Source: Firmicutes bacterium UBA2530 (GTDB taxonomy: Bacteria; Bacillota; Clostridia; Tissierellales; Sedimentibacteraceae). Taken from it: a stretch of DNA of 64,000 bases. The stretch is taken from assembly GCA_002340985.1 (NCBI GenBank), contig DDNC01000013.1, forward strand, positions 111,433 through 175,432, read 5' to 3'. This document shows, piece by piece, positions 52,984-62,078 of this stretch. The notes below the pieces were generated by a model. The model saw only the letters and a program-made list of their open reading frames with translations, was not told the DNA's origin and did not search any database. The position numbers were made by a program, and so were the translations under genes. Numbering within the stretch: position 1 is the stretch's first letter; every line of letters starts with the position of its first letter.

Positions 52984-53940
52984 TTAAATTGGATAACGAT
53001 GTGTGTACAAACTCTTACCACCTTTGTGCGGACCTTTTAACAATGCTTCAATTGTTTCACGGTCTTGTTCTGTTACACAATTTGGCTCTGGAAGTACTCC
53101 AGGAGGGAATTTCTCCAATATATCATTATGTAATTTAATGAAGTAGTCAAGTAATGCCTCTAAGCCTTCTTCTGCCTTTTTAGAATCTGCAAGTGATGGC
53201 TTGCCTACTACTCCTTCTGGGTAGCCTTTTATTTCAAGATAGCCACAGCCCATTGTACAATGTCCTGGAAGTGGCCATTGATAAACATCACCGCCTAAAT
53301 CTATATGACCATGTGGCAAAAATCCCTTTGGTTCTGTATCTTCAAAGTCTTCTGGATGGTTTAGCTCTGGAAACAACGCCATTGAATATGATGCTTCAAC
53401 TTCATCTGCATGTCTAAATGCTGTTTCCCAAGGACCACCGTGATTTTTATCTCTTAAATGTTTAGCTATGGCTGTTGGCCAGTTCAAGAATGTAATAACC
53501 GCTGGCACCTGACAAATCTTACCGAATTCTTGAATGGCGTTAGGGATTACATATTCTTGGCCATGACCATTTAAAAGTATCATTTTTCTAAATCCTGCAT
53601 TCCAGTATCCAGCAATTACCGCTCTCAAATATCCAACAAATATATCTTCAGGAATTACTATAGTACCAGGCATTCCTATTTGGCTCCAAGGGTGAGAACC
53701 GAACCATATTGGCTGGGATACAGTACAACCTGTTTCTCTGGCAACTATTTCAGCCATTCTCGTTACCAAAAATCCATCCTCTCCTGTTACTTGGCCTCTG
53801 CCATGCTGCTCTGTTGAACCTACAGGTATAATTATTATATCATTAACCTTTAGTCTTTCTTCGATTTGTTTCCAGGTCATATTTTGAAAATATATACCAT
53901 CTCCTAAATCAAGATGACCTTTTGAATATCCATACTTCAT
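52984..53940 (-). CDS. Creatininase family hydrolase, IolN-like
   Basis: A 318-residue member of the creatininase/creatinine amidohydrolase family. Metal-binding residues are visible in PVGSTEQHG (Glu, His), GEDGFLVTRMAE (Asp), LLNGHGQEY (His) and HADEVEAS (Glu). By overall pattern (IYFQNMTWKQIEERL; HPWSQIGMPGTIVIPEDIF) it looks closest to the group that includes 3-dehydro-scyllo-inosose hydrolase IolN. The family opens cyclic amides or C-C bonds. With a CoA-transferase and transporter nearby it may open a ring product of the hydroxylase. Last gene of its unit. Confidence 0.88.
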   Translation of the reverse strand: MKYGYSKGHLDLGDGIYFQNMTWKQIEERLKVNDIIIIPVGSTEQHGRGQVTGEDGFLVTRMAEIVARETGCTVSQPIWFGSHPWSQIGMPGTIVIPEDIFVGYLRAVIAGYWNAGFRKMILLNGHGQEYVIPNAIQEFGKICQVPAVITFLNWPTAIAKHLRDKNHGGPWETAFRHADEVEASYSMALFPELNHPEDFEDTEPKGFLPHGHIDLGGDVYQWPLPGHCTMGCGYLEIKGYPEGVVGKPSLADSKKAEEGLEALLDYFIKLHNDILEKFPPGVLPEPNCVTEQDRETIEALLKGPHKGGKSLYTHRYPI

Positions 53941-53966
53941 AGTGCCTCCTCATTCTATTTATGTAT

Positions 53967-54332
53967 TTATTCATGTTTTAAATGATCTGGTAGCGGTGGT
54001 GCATATGCCCAAACAATTTTAAATGGTGTATCCCCTGTATTTATTATTTGATGGTCAACGCCAAGTGGTGAGAATAATGCAGTACCTGGGTATAAATCAT
54101 ATTCCTCATCGCCGCAAATAAGTTTTCCTGTACCTTCGATTACAAACATTGCTTCCTCAGAATCTGTGTGTTTATGTATTGGAATACCGCTTCCAGGTTC
54201 AGAAATGTTAGTTCCCATTGAAATTTGTTTAGCTCCTACCGTGTGTTCGCTTATTAATATTTTAGAAACTCTAGGCCAAGGTGTTTTTTTAGCACCCTCA
54301 ACCTCACTCTCTCTTACTATAACTTTTGCCAT
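53967..54332 (-). CDS. Cupin domain protein
   Basis: A 121-residue single cupin with metal ligands in IPIHKHTDSEEAMFVIEGTG (His, His, Glu) and a second motif LFSPLGVDHQIINTGD. It could be an isomerase, a dioxygenase-like protein or a sensor. It lies 26 bases before the creatininase-like gene. Confidence 0.85.
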   Translation of the reverse strand: MAKVIVRESEVEGAKKTPWPRVSKILISEHTVGAKQISMGTNISEPGSGIPIHKHTDSEEAMFVIEGTGKLICGDEEYDLYPGTALFSPLGVDHQIINTGDTPFKIVWAYAPPLPDHLKHE

Positions 54333-54427
54333 GATATGTTCCTCCCAAATTATTTTATTTAAACTAAATATTTAACCTCCTTCGAGGTACGAAAACAATA
54401 CAATCTAAATGGGCAATATAGTTCTTA

Positions 54428-55909
54428 TTAAATTTCTGCTTCAGCCTTATTATCAATTTTATTTGTAAAAGACTGTAATACAAATGAAGCAATTAACAAT
54501 ACCAAAATTGTTAAAGCTAAAGGTCTGGTTATAAATGATGTAAACAAAGAGCCTACTGATCCAGCACTTATTAAAGCCTGTCTAAAACTTGTTTCAATCA
54601 TTGGCCCTAATATAATACCAAGTACTATTGGCGAGACTGGATAGTCGCACTTTTCAAACAAATATCCAATTACACCGAAAAATGTCATGATTATTACGTC
54701 ATTAATACTATTTTGTAAGGCAAATGAACCAATTATACAAAGAAGTGTTATAGTTGGAACTAAAGCCCACTTAGGAAATTTTAGAACTTTAAGCATAATA
54801 TTGGCGCCAAGTAATCCGCTTATGTATGCAAATACAATTCCTATAGCAAGGAATATCAATATATAATAAAAGTATTTTCTTTCTGTAATCATAAATGTTG
54901 GTCCAGGTAATAATCCATGCATATAGAAAGCACCAATTATAACTGCTGTTATTGAATCACCAGGTATACCAAGTGTCAACATTGTAGTAAGCGCTCCGCC
55001 TATTGCTGCGTCATTAGCAGTTTCAGGACCTGCAACACCTTCATAGGAACCTTCACCAAATGGTCTATTAGGATTTTTAACTAAACCTTTAGTTGCTCCA
55101 TAAGCTACTAGGGAACCTATGTCACCGCCTGTGCCTGGTAATAATCCTATAATCCATCCAATTACAGCTGACCAACACATAGTTGGTGTTACTCTTTTAA
55201 CAATCTCCTTTTTAGGAAATAAGTCTCTTATTTTATAATTCTCATCAATTTTAAATGTCTTGCTTTTCTTTAATTGAGTGAGCACTTCTTTCATTCCAAA
55301 CAAACCAATCATTGCCGCAATGTAATTTACACCACCACTTAATACCTTAGATCCAAATGTAAATCTCATAAGCCCTGTAATTGGGTCCATACCGATCATA
55401 CCTACAAAAATCCCTATGAATGCTGCAATAAGACCTTTAGTTATTTTCCCTTGGCTTAATACTGCAACTAATGTTATTCCCCACATTGTAATTAAAAAAT
55501 ACTCCTGGGGTCCAAATTTTAAAGCTATTTTACCAAGCAATGGTCCAACAAAAGCCAAAATAGCTAAGCCAAAAAGACCGCCTAAAAGACTTACAAACAA
55601 TGAGATTCCCAAGGCATTATTTGCCTCCCCTTTTAATTTCATCGGATAACCATCAAATGTTGTAGAAACTGCTGCTGCTGTTCCCGGAATATTTAATGCT
55701 ATAGCTGAAATCGAACCTCCCATAACACCTCCTGCAAATGCTCCTATTATAAAAGCCAATGCAGGAATCATGCTCCAACCGAATGTAAGCGATACTACAA
55801 GAACTATAGTCATAGTTACCGTAAGTCCCGGAAGTGCTCCCATTATTAAACCAATAACGCACCCAACGAAAATATAAAATATGTAAATTAACTCAAATTC
55901 TATCATCAA
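54428..55909 (-). CDS. tctA: Tripartite tricarboxylate transporter permease TctA
   Basis: A 493-residue membrane protein with about 11-12 helices. The family motifs GALPGLTVTMTIVLV near the start and IGLLPGTGGDIGSLVAYGATKGL in the middle are both clear. It is the large permease of a TctABC system importing carboxylates with a cation gradient. It lies 9 bases after tctB. Confidence 0.94.
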   Translation of the reverse strand: MMIEFELIYIFYIFVGCVIGLIMGALPGLTVTMTIVLVVSLTFGWSMIPALAFIIGAFAGGVMGGSISAIALNIPGTAAAVSTTFDGYPMKLKGEANNALGISLFVSLLGGLFGLAILAFVGPLLGKIALKFGPQEYFLITMWGITLVAVLSQGKITKGLIAAFIGIFVGMIGMDPITGLMRFTFGSKVLSGGVNYIAAMIGLFGMKEVLTQLKKSKTFKIDENYKIRDLFPKKEIVKRVTPTMCWSAVIGWIIGLLPGTGGDIGSLVAYGATKGLVKNPNRPFGEGSYEGVAGPETANDAAIGGALTTMLTLGIPGDSITAVIIGAFYMHGLLPGPTFMITERKYFYYILIFLAIGIVFAYISGLLGANIMLKVLKFPKWALVPTITLLCIIGSFALQNSINDVIIMTFFGVIGYLFEKCDYPVSPIVLGIILGPMIETSFRQALISAGSVGSLFTSFITRPLALTILVLLIASFVLQSFTNKIDNKAEAEI

Positions 55910-55918
55910 AGCACCTCC

Positions 55919-56395
55919 TTATGGCAGCATAACTTTAAATACTTCATGAAATACATAATATAAAAGGGGAACCGTAATGCATGATACCAACGTTGCACTT
56001 AAAACCCTTTTTCCCATATTTCTTTCATCATAATTCATAAATATCATTCCTATAGCAAGGAATAGAATAGTTCCTATCATGAAACCTAGTTTTCTTATTA
56101 CTAAGGCATATATTAAAACTGCGATAACATAAGTAAAGGTTACTCCAATATCATGAAGCAATTCCTTAGAATCTTCATCAGGTTTTATTCCTCCCCTTTT
56201 TATATCAAATACAATGGTGAGTATCCAGCAAATTAACATTGAAATTCCAACCAAAAACGGAAATACTAGTGGAGAGTAAACCGAAAGCAATTCTATACCA
56301 CTATTCACAAAATTAACTATGCTTATTAATATAAAAGCAATTATGAAACCAATTATTCCTATTACCAACCAATCAATCCATCTTAATTTAGCCAT
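55919..56395 (-). CDS. tctB: Tripartite tricarboxylate transporter small subunit TctB
   Basis: A 158-residue protein with four membrane helices, typical of TctB. I use the ATG at 56395, preceded by AGGAGGTG; the longer frame would run back over the ferredoxin gene. It completes the transporter with tctA downstream and tctC upstream. Confidence 0.88.
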   Translation of the reverse strand: MAKLRWIDWLVIGIIGFIIAFILISIVNFVNSGIELLSVYSPLVFPFLVGISMLICWILTIVFDIKRGGIKPDEDSKELLHDIGVTFTYVIAVLIYALVIRKLGFMIGTILFLAIGMIFMNYDERNMGKRVLSATLVSCITVPLLYYVFHEVFKVMLP

Positions 56396-56406
56396 TAAGA
56401 CACCTC

Positions 56407-56586
56407 CTAATCCTCTTCGTATATTGCTTCTTGAGGGCAAGTGTTCATGCAGTTGTAGCACTCTATACACATATCAGGATCTATAAAAGCTTTGCCTTGC
56501 TCTTCGTTTAAATTAGCTGCACCAGCTCCACAAACTTGTGAACAAACACCATCACCATTACATAAATCCAAGTTTACCTTTAGCAT
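56407..56586 (-). CDS. Small ferredoxin (59 residues) inside the tct operon
   Basis: A 59-residue protein with cysteines at 9, 15, 19, 40, 43, 46 and 50: CNGDGVCSQVC, then MCIECYNCMNTCP. The second group is a complete CxxCxxCxxxC [4Fe-4S] motif followed by the typical proline; the first group is irregular and may support a second cluster. It starts at ATG 56586 with AGGAGG upstream and ends 11 bases before tctB. A ferredoxin between tctC and tctB is not part of a normal transporter operon, so it may serve the nitroreductase, the hydroxylase or another enzyme here. Confidence 0.9.
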   Translation of the reverse strand: MLKVNLDLCNGDGVCSQVCGAGAANLNEEQGKAFIDPDMCIECYNCMNTCPQEAIYEED

Positions 56587-56653
56587 AGAAATCCTCCTGT
56601 ACTTTTTTTGTAGACAGCTTTCACTAAAGAAAGCTGTCTATATATTTAATAAT

Positions 56654-57751
56654 TTATTTTGGCTTTGCAATACCAAATTGTTCTGGAGAATTAGGAGCAG
56701 CTCCAGTTTCATATAATAGCCATGCTGCTTTAGAAGTCCATTTATTTAGATACTCGTAAGCTGCATCACTATCAAAATCTATTTGTGTTAAGTATAATTT
56801 TGTACAATACTCATCCCATCTTGGGTCCGCCATTGCTTCAGTCATTTTATTCTTTAAAAATTCTATAATTTCTTCAGGTGTTTCCAATGGAGCAAACAAA
56901 CCGAAATATGGTCCATATGGAACATATTCCTTAAGCACTGGATATACTGTGCTTATTGGAACTATATCATCAAGTCCAGATATTGGTTCATTTGTAAATG
57001 AGGCCAATATTTTTAGGTTTCCGCCCTTGTGTGCTTCAACCATTGATTGTACCATTTCAATTGTAGCATCTACCTGGCTTCCCATTACTGCTGTAACTGC
57101 TGGACCGCCACCTTGGAATGGAACAAATGTAAATTTAGCTCCAAGTTGTTTTTCAAGTAATAATCCACTTATGTGTGGAACTGTTGCAGGACCGGCAGTA
57201 GCTATTCTTAATTCACCTGGATGATCAATTGCATATTGAATTAATTCTTCTGCAGATGTGAATTTTGAATCTGGTGGAACTGCCAATACTGGAGTAGCTT
57301 CAGCAACTAACTTTATAGGAATAAAGTCCCTTGTTGGGCTCATATCCATTGTACCCATAGTTTGCCAAACTGACATAATTTCCGAACCGAAGAACAGAGT
57401 ATATCCGTCTGGCTTTGCTTGCATAACACTTGATGCAGCAGTTGCACTTGCCGCGCCAGGCGTGTTTGTTATAGCAATACCTTCGCCAACTATTTCTTGT
57501 AAAATTGGCACTATACCTCTTGCTATAACATCAGTTGGTCCTCCTGCATTAAAACCAACAACTGCATTAATTGGCCTTTCTGGATATTTAAGTTCTGGTT
57601 TAGCTGGAGCTGCTGGTTCTTCTGTCTTTGGCTTTTCTGCAGGCGAAGGTGTTGGTGCTGGCTCGTTTGCTGGTTGTGTGCATCCTGTCAGTGCAAAGGA
57701 TACAGTTAAAATCAAAGTAAGAACTAAAGATAAAACTTTGAACTTTTTCAT
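56654..57751 (-). CDS. tctC: Tripartite tricarboxylate transporter binding lipoprotein TctC
   Basis: A 365-residue Bug-family binding protein with a lipoprotein signal (lipobox LTGC), a Pro/Glu/Ala-rich linker, and the core RPINAVVGFNAGGPTDVIARGIVP and GYTLFFGSEIMSVW. It is surface-anchored and captures a carboxylate for TctAB. Its strong AGGAGG site agrees with higher expression than the permease. Confidence 0.94.
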   Translation of the reverse strand: MKKFKVLSLVLTLILTVSFALTGCTQPANEPAPTPSPAEKPKTEEPAAPAKPELKYPERPINAVVGFNAGGPTDVIARGIVPILQEIVGEGIAITNTPGAASATAASSVMQAKPDGYTLFFGSEIMSVWQTMGTMDMSPTRDFIPIKLVAEATPVLAVPPDSKFTSAEELIQYAIDHPGELRIATAGPATVPHISGLLLEKQLGAKFTFVPFQGGGPAVTAVMGSQVDATIEMVQSMVEAHKGGNLKILASFTNEPISGLDDIVPISTVYPVLKEYVPYGPYFGLFAPLETPEEIIEFLKNKMTEAMADPRWDEYCTKLYLTQIDFDSDAAYEYLNKWTSKAAWLLYETGAAPNSPEQFGIAKPK

Positions 57752-57829
57752 TTCTACCTCCTGGTAATGTGAATGGATTTCTTTGTTCTTTTCAACAAAT
57801 GCCTACCTTATTGTCAATAAAACTATATA

Positions 57830-58588
57830 CTAAATATATAATTTTTTAGGGTCAATTACATTTCGAAGCAAGTAAATTTCATTGTCATTTGGTAATTCTG
57901 TCTCCTTCAAATCTTGTGAAGACCTAATATCAAAGCCAGTATTTTCGATAACTTGTTCTTTCGTAACGCCAGGATGAATAGATTCTATCTGCACTTCTTT
58001 GTTTTCATTATTGAAATTCATCACACAAAGGTTTGTTATAATTTTAATGTCATTACATTTTTGAAGACCTGCTTCTTCTCTAGTATTACAACCCTTTAAG
58101 TAACCTACTGTTGTTATAAAATCAACCAATTCTACAATCTTTCTATTTTGATGCTTTGCAATGGCAAAAATATTTTTAGAATAAGATGCAATGTCAGCTG
58201 CTCCTCCGCTTCCATTAATATGCCTGAAGCGATTATGCTCATATACTCCTGTTGAATTTATATTTCCATATTTGTCTATCTGCAATCCGCCTAAGAAACC
58301 TACGTCTACCAAGCCTCTATGTAGTATACTTCCAAGAGAACCAACAAAACTTGTAAAGTAATCACTTCTATACCAAAGTCTTGGATCTGCTATGCCAACA
58401 CCTGTGTCAACGCTTTCCGGGTTCACAACACCAATTTCATATATAATATTTAGGTTAGGTGCATGAGAATTTTTAGCTAAGAGTGTTGCAACTTGAGGTA
58501 ATCCCAATCCAACAACTATATTTTGTCCATCCTTTAATAGCCTTGATGCTGTAACAGCCATTAATTCATTGGTAGTATAATTACTCAT
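57830..58588 (-). CDS. CoA-transferase subunit B (glutaconate CoA-transferase type)
   Basis: A 252-residue family I CoA-transferase beta chain: NELMAVTASRLLKDGQNIVVGLGLPQVATLLAK and the catalytic-glutamate segment IIYEIGVVNPES. It resembles GctB and relatives such as IpdB. The ATG at 58588 has GGGGTG upstream and overlaps subunit A by eight bases. With subunit A it would move CoA onto a carboxylic acid, probably the imported one or its oxidation product. Confidence 0.9.
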   Translation of the reverse strand: MSNYTTNELMAVTASRLLKDGQNIVVGLGLPQVATLLAKNSHAPNLNIIYEIGVVNPESVDTGVGIADPRLWYRSDYFTSFVGSLGSILHRGLVDVGFLGGLQIDKYGNINSTGVYEHNRFRHINGSGGAADIASYSKNIFAIAKHQNRKIVELVDFITTVGYLKGCNTREEAGLQKCNDIKIITNLCVMNFNNENKEVQIESIHPGVTKEQVIENTGFDIRSSQDLKETELPNDNEIYLLRNVIDPKKLYI

Positions 58589-59510
58589 TTGCATCACCCC
58601 AATTCTTTTTATATCCGTAAACTGGATCAGCTTTAATCTTGTTCAATGTAGAAATACCTCCACATTTGTATAAGAACTCATTATGATCCTTAGTCCCCAG
58701 CACATACTCATTTATAAATAAATCGAATTCATCTTGCTTCTTATTTGTTTTAGCATACTTTGTTAACATAACACTGTCATAATCATACATTTTGTAAACA
58801 GCTGTTGGATAAGCACCATATGGAACTTCTATTACAGCATGAGTAAATACATTTGGAATGACAACCTTTTCCGGGTGCATTTTAATAAACTCATTAGACA
58901 CTATTTGGTCAACAGTAACGTATAGCTTCTTTGCAGCCTTTGCCATTTCTAAGTCCCATACAGGTCCATCTATTAATATGTTTCCTTTTTCATCAGCATA
59001 GGGTGCATGTATAATAGCATAATCAGGATTTAATGCTTTTATAAATACAAATTTATTCTCACTGTCATAAGGTGATGTTGAAACCATAACTGATTCATCA
59101 TTTTTCTTAATTAAATTATCAAGTATGTCTGTTCCTAAAAGAATCTTGGTAGGTATGAATGGTATGCCTAATGAACCTGCTAAAAATCTGTATGTAAGAC
59201 TTAAACCGCTAAATTCTCTAGCATCTATTGTATTATTTTCAAAAGCCGCATTAATTCTTTCCATTCTGCCAAATCTGTCCAATGAGCCTCCACCATAGGA
59301 CAGCTTCTTTACAGCACCCGCTCCAACAAGCATATCTGTAGCCATGCATACAATTGACTGGTATACATTAAGATTCTTTTTTCCCTGTCTAATTAATTCA
59401 CAGATAAATGCAATAGGGCTTCTAGTAATTGCAAATCCTCCAATCGCTATATCAGCACCATTAGGTATTTCTTTTACGGCATTAGCTAAATTCATAATTT
59501 TACTACTCAT
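58581..59510 (-). CDS. CoA-transferase subunit A
   Basis: A 309-residue alpha chain of the same family: NAVKEIPNGADIAIGGFAITRSPIAFICELIRQGKKNLNVY, then the long C-terminal part VVIPNVFTHAVIEVPYGAYPTAVYKMYDYD. It pairs with subunit B, directly downstream. The gene begins one base past the stop of the Cys-rich gene. Confidence 0.9.
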   Translation of the reverse strand: MSSKIMNLANAVKEIPNGADIAIGGFAITRSPIAFICELIRQGKKNLNVYQSIVCMATDMLVGAGAVKKLSYGGGSLDRFGRMERINAAFENNTIDAREFSGLSLTYRFLAGSLGIPFIPTKILLGTDILDNLIKKNDESVMVSTSPYDSENKFVFIKALNPDYAIIHAPYADEKGNILIDGPVWDLEMAKAAKKLYVTVDQIVSNEFIKMHPEKVVIPNVFTHAVIEVPYGAYPTAVYKMYDYDSVMLTKYAKTNKKQDEFDLFINEYVLGTKDHNEFLYKCGGISTLNKIKADPVYGYKKNWGDANE

Positions 59511-59511
59511 A

Positions 59512-59955
59512 TTAACTACCTTCTACAACAGCAGATTCTGCCATTTTAGCACAACTAAATCTGCAATTTTTTCCGCTCATATCTATTGGAAGCAATTCAG
59601 GTGAAAGACCATTTTCACTTTCAATAGCATTCATAAACATATTAGCAATTGGACAACTTAAAGGTTGCATTCCTTTATCTATAAAAGATCTGCTTATATT
59701 TTCTAAACAGCAATTTTTCACTGATGCACTAAATTGAAGCTCATCATCGTCTATTTCTATTTCATCGCAGAAATTATTTTCTACTAACCAGCTTTTTAAT
59801 TCATCTATGTTATTTGCTTTATCATCAAGCTGTTTTTTTATATATGGAACACCTGCCAATGTTAATCTGTATCTAGCGCCCTTGCCTCTTTCGTCATAAA
59901 ATGCCTTTTGTACTTCGAACAATAATTGGTCTTTAAAATTATTTACATCACTCAT
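59512..59955 (-). CDS. Conserved cysteine-containing protein of unknown function
   Basis: A 147-residue protein. Cysteines are grouped late: KNCCLEN, LSCPIANMF and KNCRFSCAKMAE, a pattern that could hold a metal or an Fe-S cluster. The N-terminal part is helical (LLFEVQKAFYDERGKGARYRLTLAG). I do not recognise the family. The ATG at 59955 has GGAGG eight bases upstream. It lies between the nitroreductase and CoA-transferase genes, so it probably supports the same pathway. Confidence 0.75.
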   Translation of the reverse strand: MSDVNNFKDQLLFEVQKAFYDERGKGARYRLTLAGVPYIKKQLDDKANNIDELKSWLVENNFCDEIEIDDDELQFSASVKNCCLENISRSFIDKGMQPLSCPIANMFMNAIESENGLSPELLPIDMSGKNCRFSCAKMAESAVVEGS

Positions 59956-59992
59956 ATTAACCTCCATCTTTTAATAGTATCAGCATCACAGC

Positions 59993-60652
59993 TTATGCTT
60001 CGTAATATGTTTCTCCAAACTTTTCATTATATATTAAATCTTTTAGAGGAATTCTTGGTCTCGGGCCTGCTATTTTAGCAGGTGTACCTATTGCTATAAT
60101 CGCATAAATTTTAAACTCATCTGGAACCTGAAAATAATTTTTCATTTTTATTTCATCTCTTATATCAATACAAGGTGCTACAAGCCAGCATGCTCCAAGC
60201 CCTAAACTTGTAACAGTCAACAGCATGTTTTCTATAGCAGCTGAAGTATCAAAAGGAGCGTCCCAAACTTCCTTCTTACCTAATACTAAAATATTTACAT
60301 CTGCTTCACTAACAAATGCTGATACATTGCCAGAAGTAAGCTTTTTAAATGCTGCTTTTTTCTTTTCTTCATCCTGCAGTCCTTCGAACCTAGTCTGCAT
60401 TTGCTTACTTAAAAATTCACCGGTAAATCTTCTTCCGCTTCCATTCTTTCCAACATAGGATAAGAAATTCTTATTCTCTTGGTCTTTAACTACAATAAAT
60501 CTCCATGGCTGTGCATTTTCACCTGAAGGCGCTTGTCTGGCACTTTCTAATATAAGCCTTAAATCTTCCTCTGAAACCCTTCGATCTGTATATTTTCTTA
60601 TACTTCTGCGATCTTTAATAACTTGAAAGAATATATCCTTTGTTTCTTCCAT
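59993..60652 (-). CDS. Nitroreductase family protein
   Basis: A 219-residue FMN enzyme: DRRSIRKYTDRRVSEEDLRLILESARQAPSGENAQPWRFIVVKD and the C-terminal GLGACWLVAPC with PRIPLKDLIYNEKFG. The family reduces nitro groups, quinones, enones or heterocycles. I start at ATG 60652 with AGGAGAG upstream. It is the first gene after the sigma-54 promoter at 60843, with a leader of about 180 bases. Confidence 0.9.
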   Translation of the reverse strand: MEETKDIFFQVIKDRRSIRKYTDRRVSEEDLRLILESARQAPSGENAQPWRFIVVKDQENKNFLSYVGKNGSGRRFTGEFLSKQMQTRFEGLQDEEKKKAAFKKLTSGNVSAFVSEADVNILVLGKKEVWDAPFDTSAAIENMLLTVTSLGLGACWLVAPCIDIRDEIKMKNYFQVPDEFKIYAIIAIGTPAKIAGPRPRIPLKDLIYNEKFGETYYEA

Positions 60653-60842
60653 AATTCGCACTCTCCTTTTTTATTGTATTATTAATTATATTTAAGAATT
60701 ATTATATAGCTTGTCGAACTAAAAACGTTTCCACAGCAGAAATATTACTTTTATTATAATATATACTTACTTGTTAAGTTTATATCGATATCGTTTTCCT
60801 GTTCAACGAAGTTAATTTATAAAAGTTTGTATAAATGTAATA

Positions 60843-60858
60843 TGCAATTTAAGTGCCA
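60843..60858 (-). promoter_or_regulatory. Sigma-54 promoter of the nitroreductase/CoA-transferase/Tct unit
   Basis: The minus strand reads TGGCAC-TTAAA-TTGCA, a perfect match to the -24/-12 consensus with exact spacing. It lies 190 bases before the nitroreductase start. Confidence 0.9.
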
Positions 60859-60939
60859 TACAAGGTCTATTTCAGAAATAAAATAAACCTTGTATTTTCA
60901 ACATCAATTGCTAAATAAAGTTTGAGATATTATAGTATA

Positions 60940-60952
60940 TTTCATAATGAAA
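60940..60952 (-). promoter_or_regulatory. Candidate enhancer dyad
   Basis: TTTCATAATGAAA lies about 85-95 bases upstream of the -24 element. It resembles the dyads upstream of the hydroxylase promoter (TTTTCAATNYGAAA and TTTCATTGAAA), suggesting the same activator. Confidence 0.5.
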
Positions 60953-61000
60953 AAATTAATTTTTCTATAATGATAATACAGCATCCCAAATTGAAAAGCT

Positions 61001-62056
61001 TTAAAGTTGTGAAACGTCATATTTTTCTGCTAGTCTGTTTAATAGTTCCACAACATTTATCTCAACCGGTATACCTTCTGTTTTTCTTTTTTCCATTAAA
61101 TTCTGTTCTATTTCTCCTGCCATATATATTTCACTATCTCCCTTAGGTGGTAGATTTTTTATTTTATCGATTACCATATCAACATTATTCTTATAAATTT
61201 CCGCATTAATAAAGCTTCCAATGTTAATAGCAATAAATACATGGCTGGTTTTTGAAGGACCACTCATATTTGTAACAGTCTTAACCTCACCTGTCAATGA
61301 TGTGCCTGTTAATACACCAGTGAGCAAATCAACAATGAGAGACAACCCTGAACCCTTTACCCCACCTATTGGAACTAAACTACCTTTTAGTGCTTCATTA
61401 GGATCTGAAGTCGGATTTCCGTTAACATCTAGTCCCCAGTCTAATGGCATGTCTTTATTCTGAAGTGCATACATACGTATTTTTCCTCTAGCCACTGTAG
61501 ACATAGACATATCAAGTACAATAGGCTTGTTGTTTTTTGCCGGAACTGCAACCGTCAGTGGATTTGTTCCCAAAAGTGGAGTTTTTGTTCCAAATGGTGC
61601 AATAGCAGGGGATGCATTTGTCATTACAATTCCAATCATATTTTCTTCTAATGCCATTAAAGAATAATATGAAGCTACACCAAAGTGATTTGAATTCTTA
61701 ACTGCTACCATGCCAATGCCATACAACTTAGCAATATTCATAACTTGTTTCATAGCCTTATATCCTGCAACCTGCCCCATGCCATTATCAGCGTCTAGCA
61801 TGGTTACTGCTGCTGCATTATTATTGGTAAATTTCATATTAGCATTTTGATTTATAAGACCCTTTTCCACTCTTTCTATATAAGTAGGAAGTCTTACTAT
61901 ACCATGTGATGTTACATTTCTTAATTCTGCAAACATTAATGTGTCACTTATTATATCTGCGTCCTTTGCACCAAAACCAGCGTTTATGAGCATATTGATA
62001 CAAAATTCGTTTAATACATTCGTATCGTACAAAATAGGTCTATCCACATTATTCAC
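61001..62056 (-). CDS. Malate/L-lactate dehydrogenase (Ldh2 family)
   Basis: A 351-residue NAD(P)-dependent 2-hydroxyacid dehydrogenase of the Ldh2/MDG type: RNVTSHGIVRLPTYIERVEKGLIN, the VKNSNHFGVASYYSLMAL segment with the catalytic histidine, and GTNPLTVAVPA. Members oxidise malate, lactate, sulfolactate or ureidoglycolate. After fumarase and malic enzyme genes, malate to oxaloacetate is a natural guess, but another hydroxy acid of the pathway is equally possible. Confidence 0.9.
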   Translation of the reverse strand: MNNVDRPILYDTNVLNEFCINMLINAGFGAKDADIISDTLMFAELRNVTSHGIVRLPTYIERVEKGLINQNANMKFTNNNAAAVTMLDADNGMGQVAGYKAMKQVMNIAKLYGIGMVAVKNSNHFGVASYYSLMALEENMIGIVMTNASPAIAPFGTKTPLLGTNPLTVAVPAKNNKPIVLDMSMSTVARGKIRMYALQNKDMPLDWGLDVNGNPTSDPNEALKGSLVPIGGVKGSGLSLIVDLLTGVLTGTSLTGEVKTVTNMSGPSKTSHVFIAINIGSFINAEIYKNNVDMVIDKIKNLPPKGDSEIYMAGEIEQNLMEKRKTEGIPVEINVVELLNRLAEKYDVSQL

Positions 62057-62078
62057 CTCTCAGATTAAGAATCATTTA

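Larger units (their letters stand above)
60653..61000. other. Regulatory region upstream of the nitroreductase unit
   Basis: 348 bases without a gene. It holds the sigma-54 promoter (60843-60858), a 9-base-arm stem-loop directly next to it (60858-60895, ATACAAGGT with ACCTTGTAT), a candidate enhancer dyad (60940-60952) and the end of the Ldh2 unit. The stem-loop may end the Ldh2 transcript. Confidence 0.6.
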
